Position numbers and translations under genes: made by a program. A stretch of DNA of 64,000 nucleotides from Lachnospiraceae bacterium. Its GTDB lineage: Bacteria; Bacillota; Clostridia; Lachnospirales; Lachnospiraceae. Shown here piece after piece: positions 27,542-36,908 of this stretch. Below the pieces are notes generated by a model. It saw nothing but the letters and a program-made list of their open reading frames with translations. It ran no database searches and was not told the origin of the DNA. The DNA lies in the NCBI GenBank assembly GCA_021199655.1, contig JAJQHQ010000101.1:62001-126000 (forward strand). Reading direction: 5' to 3'. Position 1 is the stretch's first letter. Each line of letters opens with the position of its first letter.

Positions 27542-28432
27542 ATGGAAAAACAGATTCCGGATTATCAGGAAAAAACCACACATGGAAGCGCTCTGCTTCC
27601 GGTGGAATATTATTATTGCCGCATACCGGAAAGTTACCGCAATCTTGAGCTTCACTGGCATGAGGAAGCGGAGATTACCTACATTGAAAATGGATCTGCC
27701 AACTACACGATTCATTTTACACCTTTCCGGGTACAGGCCGGCGACCTGCTTTTCATTTCCCCGCATGTCCTGCATGGCGCCAGTGAGGAACCAGGCTGCA
27801 CCATGGCCTCGCAGAGTCTGGTCTTTCACCTGAATTATCCGGGGGGACTGACACCGGACATCTGTACTGTCAAATATCTGAATCCGCTTTTGGCCGGAAA
27901 GCATCGTTTCGTGCCGGTCATTCATCCGGATCAGCCAGGCTATCCGGAACTAAAAAAATGTTTTCTTGATTTATGCCATATCTTTCAGAAAAAAGGATCC
28001 GCATATGAGCTTCAGACAAAAGCGCTCCTGCTAACACTTTTAGCAGATCTGTACCGATTGGGCTATATCGAAAAAGCCGACCTCAACAGCAGCAGTCGGC
28101 ATACAGAAGAAAAGCTTAAGGGAATTCTGGGTTATATTCAGGAACATTACCGGGATCCCCTTACCATACAGGAGCTTTCCAAAGTCTGTCATTTCAGCGA
28201 AACATATTTTATGAATTTTTTTCGCCGGTATACCGGCATGACCTGCGTCGAATACATCAATCGTTTCCGCCTGACAAAGGCGGCGGCCGCGCTGGAGGAA
28301 ACCGATCTTTCCGTGACAGAGATCGCACTGGATAATGGTTTCCGCAACATTTCTTATTTTAATAAACTGTTCCGCAGGCGCTTCGGCTGTACGCCCGGGG
28401 AACACAGGAAGTCTGCACAATCCGGTATATAG
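27542..28432 (+). CDS. AraC-family transcriptional regulator (alpha-galactoside locus)
   Basis: A 296-residue regulator with an N-terminal cupin-like sensor (LHWHEEAEITYIENG, then GDLLFISPHVLHG) and a C-terminal double helix-turn-helix (DPLTIQELSKVCHFSETYF and TEIALDNGFRNISYFNKLFRR). The ATG at 27542 follows GGGAGG; the frame is open back to 27509 but has no ribosome site there. It sits 106 bases before the alpha-galactosidase on the same strand and is divergent from the GH13 gene, so it likely activates both in response to a galactoside. A copy of its last 13 codons recurs at 32650-32693. Confidence 0.85.
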   Translation: MEKQIPDYQEKTTHGSALLPVEYYYCRIPESYRNLELHWHEEAEITYIENGSANYTIHFTPFRVQAGDLLFISPHVLHGASEEPGCTMASQSLVFHLNYPGGLTPDICTVKYLNPLLAGKHRFVPVIHPDQPGYPELKKCFLDLCHIFQKKGSAYELQTKALLLTLLADLYRLGYIEKADLNSSSRHTEEKLKGILGYIQEHYRDPLTIQELSKVCHFSETYFMNFFRRYTGMTCVEYINRFRLTKAAAALEETDLSVTEIALDNGFRNISYFNKLFRRRFGCTPGEHRKSAQSGI

Positions 28433-28560
28433 TCATTCAGCACGGAAATGCAGCTTCATCAGCTGCAAATATTTTACTTGAAAAGAGCAGAACAGCCATG
28501 TATAATCCGTACGAAAATAATTTCCGGGAGGACCTGTTATGCCAGTATTCATCGATGAGA
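28390..28560 (+). repeat. Source copy of the regulator/alpha-galactosidase junction duplicated at 32651-32821
   Basis: This stretch (AraC C-terminal codons, intergenic leader, GH36 start) is repeated at 32651-32821 with only scattered differences and almost no gaps. Confidence 0.85.
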
Positions 28561-30935
28561 CACGCCGGCTTTTTACCATTCACACAAAGCATACCACCTA
28601 CCAGATGACAGTGGGGAAATATGGGCATCTTCTGCATCTTTACTATGGGAAGAAACTCGCTTTCCATGATGCACCGGACTCTTGCGGTTCTGACGTTGAG
28701 CCCAGTGAAATTGCCCCGGATCTGCGCTATCTTCTGACCTTCTACGACCGCGGCTTTTCCGGTAATCCGTATGACGCCGGGACAGACCGCACATACTCAA
28801 TGGATGCGCTGCCGCAGGAATACCCCTGCTTCGGCACCGGCGACTACCGCAGTACTGCGCTGCAGATCCGAAATGCAGATGGTACTGCCAGCTGCGACCT
28901 GCGCTATAAATCCGCACGCATACTGGATGAAAAATACAGCATTCCCGGGATGCCGGCGATCTACAGCGATATCCCGCGCGAAGCGGCAGCGGAGGCCAAT
29001 GCAGACGAATGCTGTCGCAAAGACTGCCCGGAAACGGATAATGGCGGGCAAAAGAAGCCTGCTCAGCCGCCAGCACAGACCCTCGAGGTTATATTGGAGG
29101 ATAAGGCGTCCGGCGTCGAAGTGACCCTGCTCTACGGGGTACTTTCCGACAGCGATGTGATCACGCGCGCGGCCCGGATTCGGAACACCGGGGCCGACAC
29201 TATATATGTGGAAAAAGCGGCCAGCTGCTGCCTTGATTTTCTGTATGGAGAATTTGACCTGATCCACTTTCACGGAAGACATGGGATGGAGCGGCAGTTT
29301 TCACGCACGCCTCTTTCGCACGCCGAGCAAATCCTGCAGAGCCGCCGCGGAGCGTCCAGTCATCAGCAGAATCCATTCTTTATCCTGGCGTCCAATGATG
29401 CCGGGGAGACAAACGGAGACTGCTATGGATTCCAGCTTTTGTACAGCGGCAATTTTAAGGGAGAAGCTTCTGTCGATCAGTATAAGCAGACGCGTGCGCT
29501 GCTGGGCATTTCGGATGAGCTGTTTTCCTGGAAGCTTATGCCGGGAGAAGCCTTTGACACGCCGGAAGCGGCTCTTTGCTGCAGCAATGCCGGTTTTGGA
29601 GCGCTCTCAGAGGAATACCATCGTCTGATTCGCCGCCACGTGTGCCGCGGTTACTGGAGAGACCGCAGGCGCCCGGTGCTGATCAACAGCTGGGAAGCGG
29701 CGTATTTTGATTTTGATGCGGACAAGCTGGTGCGGATCGCAAAACAGGCGTCGGAGCTGGGCGTGGAAATGCTCGTGCTGGACGACGGCTGGTTCGGAAA
29801 ACGCGACTCGGATACCAGCGGACTCGGCGACTGGTATGTGAATGAAGAAAAGCTGGGCTCTACTCTGAAAGCGGTCTCAGAGCAGGTGAATGCGCTGGGC
29901 ATGAAATTCGGCCTCTGGATCGAGCCGGAGATGGTATCGGAGGACAGCGACCTGTACCGCGCGCACCCGGACTGGGCTTTTGTCATCCCCGGAAGGAAGC
30001 CGGTGCGCGGCAGAGATCAGCTCGTGCTTGATTTTTCGAGAAAAGAAGTCGTTGACCATATTCTGGAACAGATCTGCGCGGTTATTTCTGCAGCGAATGT
30101 TTCCTATATAAAGATGGATATGAACCGCCATCTCTCCGATATCTATTCGCTGACCGCCCGTGAACAGAATCAGGGGGCGACCCTCCACCGCTATGTGCTG
30201 GGCGTCTACGATTTTCTGGAGCGGCTGCAGGCGCGGTTCCCGGAGCTTCTGATCGAGGGCTGCGCCGGAGGAGGCGGACGCTTTGACGCGGGAATGCTGT
30301 ATTACACGCCGCAGATCTGGTGCAGCGACAATTCGGACGCCATCGAACGGCTGCGCATCCAGTACGGGACTTCCTTCGGCTACCCGATCTCTGCGGTCGG
30401 CTCCCATGTATCCGCAGTGCCGAATCACCAGACAGGCCGGCGCACGGACATTGTGACGCGCGGCGTCGTGGCGATGGCCGGTACCTTCGGTTATGAGCTT
30501 GACCTGAATCTGATTTCAGAAGAAGAAAAAGAAATCGTCCGCCGTCAGATCCGGGATTATATAAAATACAGTGATCTGATCCGTGAAGGACGCTACTTCC
30601 GGCTGTCAAGCCCGATGGAAAACGAGGAATATACCGCCTGGGAATTCTCTTCTGAAGACGGTGCGGAGGCGCTTCTGAATCTGATCAAGACCGGTGCGCA
30701 CTGCAACTCACCAGTCGAATACGTAAAGCTGTGCGGGCTGGATCCGAATGGCTGGTACCGACTCACCGAAACGTTGAGTACCCAGAATGGGCGCGGCGAA
30801 CGAAGTGCCGGGAACAAGGTGCTTGAAGATGAACAGACGCTGTACCCGGGAAGCGCTCTGATGGCCGCCGGACTGCCGGTTCCATGGATGAACGGTGAGT
30901 ATCAGGCATGGCAGGTATATCTGAAGCGCGTATGA
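28539..30935 (+). CDS. aga: GH36 alpha-galactosidase
   Basis: Hydrolyses terminal alpha-1,6-galactose from melibiose, raffinose and stachyose in the cytoplasm. The 798 residues show the GH36 layout: N-terminal beta-supersandwich, (beta/alpha)8 barrel with LDDGWFGKRD, the nucleophile Asp in YIKMDMNR, EGCAGGGGRFD, and the acid/base Asp in CSDNSDAIERL, then a C-terminal beta-domain. No signal peptide. GGGAGG precedes the ATG. Residues about 165-190 (ANADECCRKDC and following, Glu/Asp/Pro rich) form an extra loop I do not expect in the family, which normally measures about 730 residues. A strong hairpin follows the gene. Confidence 0.92.
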   Translation: MPVFIDETRRLFTIHTKHTTYQMTVGKYGHLLHLYYGKKLAFHDAPDSCGSDVEPSEIAPDLRYLLTFYDRGFSGNPYDAGTDRTYSMDALPQEYPCFGTGDYRSTALQIRNADGTASCDLRYKSARILDEKYSIPGMPAIYSDIPREAAAEANADECCRKDCPETDNGGQKKPAQPPAQTLEVILEDKASGVEVTLLYGVLSDSDVITRAARIRNTGADTIYVEKAASCCLDFLYGEFDLIHFHGRHGMERQFSRTPLSHAEQILQSRRGASSHQQNPFFILASNDAGETNGDCYGFQLLYSGNFKGEASVDQYKQTRALLGISDELFSWKLMPGEAFDTPEAALCCSNAGFGALSEEYHRLIRRHVCRGYWRDRRRPVLINSWEAAYFDFDADKLVRIAKQASELGVEMLVLDDGWFGKRDSDTSGLGDWYVNEEKLGSTLKAVSEQVNALGMKFGLWIEPEMVSEDSDLYRAHPDWAFVIPGRKPVRGRDQLVLDFSRKEVVDHILEQICAVISAANVSYIKMDMNRHLSDIYSLTAREQNQGATLHRYVLGVYDFLERLQARFPELLIEGCAGGGGRFDAGMLYYTPQIWCSDNSDAIERLRIQYGTSFGYPISAVGSHVSAVPNHQTGRRTDIVTRGVVAMAGTFGYELDLNLISEEEKEIVRRQIRDYIKYSDLIREGRYFRLSSPMENEEYTAWEFSSEDGAEALLNLIKTGAHCNSPVEYVKLCGLDPNGWYRLTETLSTQNGRGERSAGNKVLEDEQTLYPGSALMAAGLPVPWMNGEYQAWQVYLKRV

Positions 30936-30954
30936 AAAACAATAAAAAGCATAC

Positions 30955-30989
30955 AACTCCCCCGGCGGAATTACACCTCCGGGGGAGTT
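30955..30989 (+). terminator. Terminator after alpha-galactosidase
   Basis: An 11-bp perfect stem (AACTCCCCCGG / CCGGGGGAGTT) 20 bases past the stop, followed by CGTTTC. A diverged version stands at about 32820-32860 beside the duplicated scraps. Confidence 0.75.
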
Positions 30990-30997
30990 CGTTTCAA

Positions 30998-31047
30998 TGC
31001 TGCTCTGAACTGTTATTTAAATTTTCTTCAGATAGAAAAACCCATAC
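30998..31047 (-). pseudogene. Remnant of a GH13 C-terminus
   Basis: On the minus strand this reads YGFFYLKKI and stop, identical to the end of the amylosucrase-type gene, whose matching bases are at 32916-32965. Only the last few codons and the trailing sequence match. Confidence 0.7.
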
Positions 31048-31203
31048 AGCGCTTCATTTTCTCTGATTTCCGACAATTTTTCGCCAGCATCAGCCATTGC
31101 AGCGTTCATTATCTGTACTGCAATTTACTCCCATCGTATTACAGATGGTTCGTATTTCCCTACAGATATGTGGAAAAATTTTTCCCATATCCAATGCATA
31201 CTT

Positions 31204-32487
31204 TTATTTCTCCAGATATGTGTTTAGAATATCAAGCTCATCTTCTCCGCCAGAAAGCAATTCAAAAATATAGCTGCCTACAGATACACTGTCGTTCATG
31301 GCATCACGTTCTAATCGATTCACTTTCTTTGCGTCTATTTTGGAGAAATCCGCAAGTCCATACGGATTTGGCTTGCCAATATAAATATCCTCTGTGGACA
31401 CATATTCAATAATATAGGGCGAATGACTTGCAACGATGATCTTACAGTCACCGGCAAGCTGCGTCAGTACTCGCAGATATCCCTGCAGCAAGGATGGATG
31501 AATAGAATTCTCCGGCTCTTCGAACGCAATCAATGTCATCTTCTCAATATTTGCTACAACAGCAAATGTCAGCATCAGAAAAACTCTTTTCGCCCCATCA
31601 GACATACCGCTAAAATCCAACGGCTGGTTAAGATTCTTATCCTGTACGAATATAGAGTATACCTTATCCGAAATGGTATATGGAGCATCAATGTCAATTT
31701 TTATGCCGTGATTCCGACTTATATCAAACTCCTGTACCGTAATATTTGTAATATTCGGGAATAACTGCATGAATGCGTCCTTAAGGACTTCATACTTATC
31801 ATTATGCTTTTTCTTAAGCTGATAAATCACCCTCGGTATATCAGTAAAATCCAGTAAAATCGACTGGTCGCTGTTTTTCATTACCAGAGGATTTTTCGTA
31901 TAAGAAAAAGAAGCGTCAAGATGACGTTCTACATATACACTGATATGATTCAATTCTTCAATAATCGGCATATAATATAAATCATCGAAATTGAGCAGCT
32001 TATTAAGAATCAGTTCCTCATCGGCTATCCTTACGACACTGCTGCATCGGCCTGTCGGAGAAGACTTAAATAATGCCCGTTCATCGCGGCTGATCAATTT
32101 AATATACTTTCTGGCAATTCCCAGTCTGCGCGCATTTAACCACTCATTCTGGATTTTTTTCCCGCCATCATTTTTAATCCAGGTAAAAGAGAAACCATAA
32201 TTGATTTCATATGATTCATCCTGAAACTCTGTCTCAAAAATAAAATTTGCTTTAAAATCATGATTCTCTGTTTTTTTATTAAGCGGGATTCCTCGCTTCC
32301 AACCCATCATATAGGACTTCTCAGCTGGAGTTGCAGAAATAAAAGAAACAGCAAAATCAATGCCTTCCATTAAATTAGATTTCCCATAACTGTTTTCTGA
32401 AACAAGAGAGGTAATCTCATTCCCCAGAATAATTTCGTCTTCTTCAATATTGCGAAAGCCTTCAATTTTTACACGAATCAGTTTCAT
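31204..32487 (-). CDS. Stand-alone RecF/OLD-like AAA ATPase
   Basis: A 427-residue ATPase of the AAA_15/AAA_21 type. The N-terminus (MKLIRVKIEGFRNIEE) and P-loop VSENSYGKSNL are typical, except that the first P-loop glycine is replaced by serine. A signature-like FSGMSDGAKR, Walker B LIAFEEPENSIHP and switch ASHSPYII follow. There is no TOPRIM or HNH domain, and no partner gene next to it. Such ATPases form part of OLD, Septu and related defence systems, but this one alone does not define a known system. It is visibly more AT-rich than its neighbours and is bounded by duplicated pieces of the sugar genes on both sides, so it was probably inserted. GGTGAAG precedes the ATG. Confidence 0.8.
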   Translation of the reverse strand: MKLIRVKIEGFRNIEEDEIILGNEITSLVSENSYGKSNLMEGIDFAVSFISATPAEKSYMMGWKRGIPLNKKTENHDFKANFIFETEFQDESYEINYGFSFTWIKNDGGKKIQNEWLNARRLGIARKYIKLISRDERALFKSSPTGRCSSVVRIADEELILNKLLNFDDLYYMPIIEELNHISVYVERHLDASFSYTKNPLVMKNSDQSILLDFTDIPRVIYQLKKKHNDKYEVLKDAFMQLFPNITNITVQEFDISRNHGIKIDIDAPYTISDKVYSIFVQDKNLNQPLDFSGMSDGAKRVFLMLTFAVVANIEKMTLIAFEEPENSIHPSLLQGYLRVLTQLAGDCKIIVASHSPYIIEYVSTEDIYIGKPNPYGLADFSKIDAKKVNRLERDAMNDSVSVGSYIFELLSGGEDELDILNTYLEK

Positions 32488-32934
32488 GGTATCTTCACCT
32501 TTCCTTTCATCGAGGCACTTTTATTATATACTTTTTGGGATAAAACGCAAATATTTTTTTCGTTTCATTATATTATCCAAATTTTCCGTCAAAATATTCT
32601 ATTATAATCAGTTATATCCATTGCGTTTTATTTGATATGAATCTTCTCAGTACGCCCGGGGAACACAGGAAGTCTGCAAAATCCGACAGATAGTCATTTG
32701 CATTGTAAATACAGCTTCATAAGTTGCATGGTTTTTACTTGAAAAGAGCAGTACAGCCATGTATCATCCGTACGAAAATAATTTCCAGGAGGGCCTGTTA
32801 TGCCAATATTAATCGATACAAAAGCCCCGGAGGCATCACACCTCCGGAGCTTTTCGTTTCAGCAGATTCAAAGAAAGACATCGCTTAAATATTCAGGACA
32901 GCGAGCCGTCCGCGTTGCTGCTCTAAATTGTCAC
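32488..32934. pseudogene. Decayed duplicate of the AraC/alpha-galactosidase junction
   Basis: No intact gene lies in these 447 bases. 32651-32693 encodes the last residues of an AraC copy (STPGEHRKSA and stop); 32694-32799 matches the leader upstream of the alpha-galactosidase; 32800 starts a scrap of that enzyme (MPILIDTK). The scrap runs straight into a terminator-like hairpin (AAGCCCCGGAGG, paired with CCTCCGGAGCTT) and then the tail of the amylosucrase-type gene. The middle of the enzyme copy has been deleted. Confidence 0.75.
32651..32821 (+). repeat. Second copy of the regulator/alpha-galactosidase junction
   Basis: Matches 28390-28560 nearly base for base, including GAAAAGAGCAG, CCGTACGAAAATAATTTCC and the ribosome site before the enzyme start. 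Confidence 0.85.
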
Positions 32935-34980
32935 TTAAATTTTTTTCAGATAGAAAAACCCATACGCCGGAATATCCACTCCCGCGGCTTTCATGGCACG
33001 CCCGCTCAGCAGGTCCCGGTACAGCCCGTCTGTCTCGTTAATCCAGGCGGTCTTGTCGTACTCGCTGAAATTAAAGAGTCCCAACAGCTTGTCGCCGTCG
33101 TAATATCTGCCGATGCAGAGAACACTGTTTTCCCATGTCTCCACCGTCCAGGTATCCGCATTGGATACAAACACTTTCTCTTTCTTTCGGATATCTTCCA
33201 GCTCTTTCAGCCGGCGAAACACTTTTCCCTCTACGGAATCCGGATCGCTGATCCGCTCCGCCAGATCCCAGCGCATCGTGCCGCGGTGGATGTAGCGGGA
33301 GTCCGGCGCTTTTTCCGGATCTTCTTTGTAGGAATAGTCGTTCACCTGTCCAATCTCATCGCCACCGTACAGGACCGGAATTCCCGACTGCATGAACATA
33401 TAGGCATGAAGCATGATATCCAGCTGGATTGCTTTTTCCATCGCCGCCTCATCCTGCTCGAATCCGGCCTTCTCGATGCCGCACATGGAAGCGGTCGTCC
33501 CGCAAAAACGAGCGTCGCCCGTCACGGGGTCAGCGTTGTACAGCTCGCCGCGGCTGTTGCTCGCGCCGGTCTTTCCCTCAAAATAGTCGTTCAGATACTG
33601 CTTATGGGTGCGCTCATCAAAGCCCTGCTGCGCGAGGAAGCCGTAGTCCAGTCCCCAGCCGATATCATCATGGCAGCGCAGATAATTCAAAAAGGTATAG
33701 TCTTTCGGAAGCGAGCTCACAATATCAAGCTGCTTTTTCAGCAGACGCACATCCCGCGTCGCCACCGTGTGCCAGGTGGTCGCCATCGTCGTCACGTTGT
33801 AGAGCATATGGCATTCCGGCTTTTCCACGGTGCCAAAGTAAGGCACCACCTTTTCCGGCTCCATCACCACCTCGCCCAGAAGCAGCACACCCGGGCAGAC
33901 GATCTCGGAGATCATGCGCATCATGCGCACGATCGTATGTACCTGACGCAGATTCCGGCAGTTGGTTCCCAGTTCTTTCCATATATAAGGCACGGCGTCA
34001 ATGCGGATGATGTCAATGCCCTGGTTGGCCAGATACAGGAAATTGTACATCATCTCATTGAACACCCGCGGATTGCGGTAATTTAAATCCCACTGATACG
34101 GATAAAAGGTCGTCATCACATAGTGTCCGATGTCGGGGAGCCAGGTAAAATTCCCCGGAGCAGTCGTCGGAAAGACCTGCGGCACCGTCTTCTCAAAAAG
34201 CGATGGGATGGCGGCATTGTCAAAGAAAAAGTACCGGCTCATGTACTCTCCCTCGCCCGCGCGGGCCCGCTTTGCCCATTCATGATCCTCCGAAGTGTGG
34301 TTCATGACAAAATCCATGCAGATATTGATGCCCCGCCTGTGGCAGTCGTCCGTCAGCGCATCCAGATCCTCCATCGTGCCCAGCTTCTCCTGCACCTTCC
34401 GGAAATCCGACACCGCGTACCCGCCGTCGCTGCGTCCCTTCGGCGTATCCAGAAACGGCATCAGATGGATATAGTTCACCCCGCAGGATTCAATATAGTC
34501 CAGCTTTTTTTCCACGCCCTGCATGTCGCCCGCAAAATTGTCGATATAAAACATCATGCCCAGCATGTCGTTCTGCCGATACCAGGCAGGATCGCTCTCC
34601 CGCTTCTCATCCAGCTCTTTCAGCGATGTTCTCCGCTCCTGATAGAAGCGTTTCAACTGCTCGCAGAGCTCCGCAAACATGGAACCGTTGCTGTACAGCT
34701 CCATGTACAGCCACTTTAATTCATCCATGTGTCTGGCAAGACGCTGCTCAAAAAGAACATCTGCAGCAGATTCTTTTGATGGCTTTTCTGTCTCCTTTAT
34801 ATTTGCCTGATTCAGCGTCCTCACTGAAGTCCCTGCTCTTTTTCGTGATCTCGGCAAGGTTCTCGTCATTTTCGCGTTTCCGGCCGAAGATCTGGAGGGC
34901 GTTCCAGACGTCCTTTCCGTTATCGTCCTCGTCCTTGTTGCGACTTCCGCAGCTTTCGTTTTATTTTCTCCATTTTTCAT
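32935..34980 (-). CDS. Amylosucrase-type GH13 enzyme
   Basis: Resembles amylosucrase/sucrose hydrolase (GH13_4), which split sucrose and may transfer the glucosyl unit to a glucan. After a Lys/Arg/Thr-rich N-terminus of about 75 residues comes the amylosucrase helical region (HMDELKWLYMELYSNGSMF). The barrel follows with GMMFYIDNFAGD, DFVMNHTSEDHEW, the diagnostic WLPDIGHYVMTTFYPYQWDLNY, nucleophile Asp in IIRIDAVPYIW, acid Glu in LLLGEVVMEP and HDD in YLRCHDDIGW. It ends YGFFYLKKI. AGGGAG precedes the ATG. It lies 100 bases past a GH32 gene on the same strand, fitting sucrose breakdown after galactose removal from raffinose. Whether it is a transglycosylase or a hydrolase cannot be told here. 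Confidence 0.85.
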   Translation of the reverse strand: MKNGENKTKAAEVATRTRTITERTSGTPSRSSAGNAKMTRTLPRSRKRAGTSVRTLNQANIKETEKPSKESAADVLFEQRLARHMDELKWLYMELYSNGSMFAELCEQLKRFYQERRTSLKELDEKRESDPAWYRQNDMLGMMFYIDNFAGDMQGVEKKLDYIESCGVNYIHLMPFLDTPKGRSDGGYAVSDFRKVQEKLGTMEDLDALTDDCHRRGINICMDFVMNHTSEDHEWAKRARAGEGEYMSRYFFFDNAAIPSLFEKTVPQVFPTTAPGNFTWLPDIGHYVMTTFYPYQWDLNYRNPRVFNEMMYNFLYLANQGIDIIRIDAVPYIWKELGTNCRNLRQVHTIVRMMRMISEIVCPGVLLLGEVVMEPEKVVPYFGTVEKPECHMLYNVTTMATTWHTVATRDVRLLKKQLDIVSSLPKDYTFLNYLRCHDDIGWGLDYGFLAQQGFDERTHKQYLNDYFEGKTGASNSRGELYNADPVTGDARFCGTTASMCGIEKAGFEQDEAAMEKAIQLDIMLHAYMFMQSGIPVLYGGDEIGQVNDYSYKEDPEKAPDSRYIHRGTMRWDLAERISDPDSVEGKVFRRLKELEDIRKKEKVFVSNADTWTVETWENSVLCIGRYYDGDKLLGLFNFSEYDKTAWINETDGLYRDLLSGRAMKAAGVDIPAYGFFYLKKI

Positions 34981-35031
34981 TGCCTTTCTCCCTGAGTGCC
35001 ATTACATTCTTCGTTCTTATTACCTCGCATT

Positions 35032-35058
35032 GCAACTGTTCAGTACCTTCACAGTTAC
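35032..35058. repeat. 27-bp dispersed imperfect palindrome, copy 3
   Basis: Between the GH32 and amylosucrase-type genes. It begins GCAACTGTTCAG and ends CTTCACAGTTAC, the best-formed copy of the family. Confidence 0.65.
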
Positions 35059-35080
35059 GGGTTACCGCTTAAAGGCACTG

Positions 35081-36823
35081 TTATTTCCACTGATACACAT
35101 CCAGAGTCCCGGAGAATCCGCTTACGGCAATCTTCCCCGTCAGGATATCCGAGCCGGTCTCATAGTAAGCAGTCAGCGTACCATCATTTCCATAAACCTC
35201 AATGACCTGTCGGTCGATCAGAATGTGCAGTTCCGCAAATGCTTCCGGCAGTAACGTCGGTTCCCCGACGCCGTCCAGGCACAGTCTGTCCTCTTCCACC
35301 GTCAGAGTCTGACCGAAGAAGTCTATCCGCAGCTTCCCTTCTTTTTCAGGCGCCAGCACGAGCTCCGTCACAGCTTCTTCTGTTATTTCAAAGGAAATCC
35401 GGTCTGACTTTGCTTCAAATGGAAACTTTCCCTCCGGTGCTGTCAAAAATGTTTTTTCATGGTTCATCGTGAAGGATGCCAGCTTCTTCTTCTCTTTCTC
35501 GTATTCCCGCACCGGAAGCATTTTAAGAAGCAGTTCTCCATTTTTTCGAAGCAGACCCAGTTCCCTCGGCAGCCCCATTGATCCCGTATAAAGCTTTCCC
35601 TCGTTCCGCGTACGCAGCCAGGGGATCAGCACCTTACGATCCGATATTCCGTTATAAATCTGTGCGGCATAGGGCAGCTCATTCAGATACACTTTCCGCC
35701 GTACGCCGTCTGAGGCAAACCGATATCCGTCAAAATCCCCGAAATAATAAGAACCGTCCGCCGCGAGCAGGATCCACTGCATCCCGGATGTCTCCGACGG
35801 CTTTGCCGGCAGATCTCTGTCAGAGGATAGCCCATCGTCTCCCCCCGGCACCGGCAGGCAGAACAGGTTCGGGCACTCAAAGGCTCCCGGCAGCGTGAAT
35901 CGGTCCGTCATCTCCCAATTCTGCAGGTCGTCCGAGCGCAAAACAGCCATCTCCTCGCCCTCGATCCAGAGCGCCATCACGTACGCACCGGAGGCCTCAT
36001 GCCAGAACACCTGCGGGTCTCTCGATTCCGGACGGATGACGCCCAGAGCCTCCTTTGGCAGCCTGTTCAGCGTCCGTCCGCCGTCCGTACTTACCGCAAT
36101 CCGCTGGGTAAATGTCGATTCTGCCATATTTTCCACCGTCTGCGATATAGCTGCTTCTGCCGCCGCATCTCCCACCGTCTGCAATGTAGCTGCTTCCGCC
36201 GCCGCATTCTTCACAGCCGAGGCGGTACCAGAAGATACATTTCGACTCCATGGATTCAGGCCGCCCGCGGCTGTATAATAGAAAACCAGCGCGTCTTTGG
36301 GCAGCCCCAGAAGCCCCCGCTCATTCACAAGACCGCTTCCCGAAAAGGCCGGTCCGTTTTCATCCGGCAGCAGGACCGTATCTGCCTGCCGAAAATGCAG
36401 CAGGTCTGTGCTTTCGGCGTGTCCCCAGGACATATTTCCCCATTCGGAGTCTGCCGGATTGTACTGAAAATAAAGGTGGTACACGCCATCCTGATAAACC
36501 ATGCCATTCGGGTCATTCAGCCAGCCTCTCTCGGCGGTAAAATGCAGCAGCGGACGGGTAAGCAGCTCATAATCGTAGTGCTCCGTCTGCTGTACCAGCG
36601 CAAAAAAGGCATCTGACAGCTCCCCTTTCAGCGTGAGCGTCTTCCCGATACATTCCGGAAGCCGCAGCCAGCAGTAATAGTCACAGAAATCTCCCTGCAG
36701 ATCCGCGATCTCCAGTTCCAGTATTTTTTCATTATCCGCAAAAATTTCAAGAGTTGTTCTCTTCTGTCCCGTTTTTACCGGAAGCCCCAGATACGGAACA
36801 CGCAGGTCTGTCGAATAAGTCAT
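35081..36823 (-). CDS. GH32 beta-fructofuranosidase (invertase/inulinase type)
   Basis: Releases fructose from sucrose or short fructans. The 580 residues have an extra N-terminal beta-domain (1-85), then the five-bladed propeller with the nucleophile Asp in WLNDPNGMVYQ, the stabiliser motif SRDPQVF and the acid/base Glu in FECPNLF, and the C-terminal beta-sandwich. No signal peptide, so cytoplasmic. GGAG precedes the ATG. Residues about 205-232 are an unusual Ala-rich insertion made of two 13-residue repeats (AAAEAA, then QTV), coded by a 39-bp tandem repeat; it falls before ISTDGG-type propeller sequence and is probably a surface loop. It stands between the amylosucrase-type gene and the ABC operon, after that operon's terminator. 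Confidence 0.88.
   Translation of the reverse strand: MTYSTDLRVPYLGLPVKTGQKRTTLEIFADNEKILELEIADLQGDFCDYYCWLRLPECIGKTLTLKGELSDAFFALVQQTEHYDYELLTRPLLHFTAERGWLNDPNGMVYQDGVYHLYFQYNPADSEWGNMSWGHAESTDLLHFRQADTVLLPDENGPAFSGSGLVNERGLLGLPKDALVFYYTAAGGLNPWSRNVSSGTASAVKNAAAEAATLQTVGDAAAEAAISQTVENMAESTFTQRIAVSTDGGRTLNRLPKEALGVIRPESRDPQVFWHEASGAYVMALWIEGEEMAVLRSDDLQNWEMTDRFTLPGAFECPNLFCLPVPGGDDGLSSDRDLPAKPSETSGMQWILLAADGSYYFGDFDGYRFASDGVRRKVYLNELPYAAQIYNGISDRKVLIPWLRTRNEGKLYTGSMGLPRELGLLRKNGELLLKMLPVREYEKEKKKLASFTMNHEKTFLTAPEGKFPFEAKSDRISFEITEEAVTELVLAPEKEGKLRIDFFGQTLTVEEDRLCLDGVGEPTLLPEAFAELHILIDRQVIEVYGNDGTLTAYYETGSDILTGKIAVSGFSGTLDVYQWK
36128..36205 (-). repeat. 39-bp tandem repeat (two copies) inside the GH32 gene
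   Basis: 36128-36166 and 36167-36205 differ at a few positions and encode 13 residues each (AAAEAAISQTVEN and AAAEAATLQTVGD). The insertion keeps the reading frame. Confidence 0.8.
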
Positions 36824-36854
36824 AAACGATCTCCATCAATTTTATTATAAAAAT

Positions 36855-36890
36855 GGCGCAGTGGGGACGTATGAATGGTCCCACCGCGCC
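36855..36890 (-). terminator. Intrinsic terminator of the first sugar ABC operon
   Basis: Read on the minus strand, a GC-rich hairpin (GGCGC/GCGCC ends, GGGAC/GTCCC core, one bulge) is followed by ATTTTTATAAT. It lies 19 bases past the permease stop. Confidence 0.7.
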
Positions 36891-36908
36891 ACATGTTGCA
36901 GTCATTTA

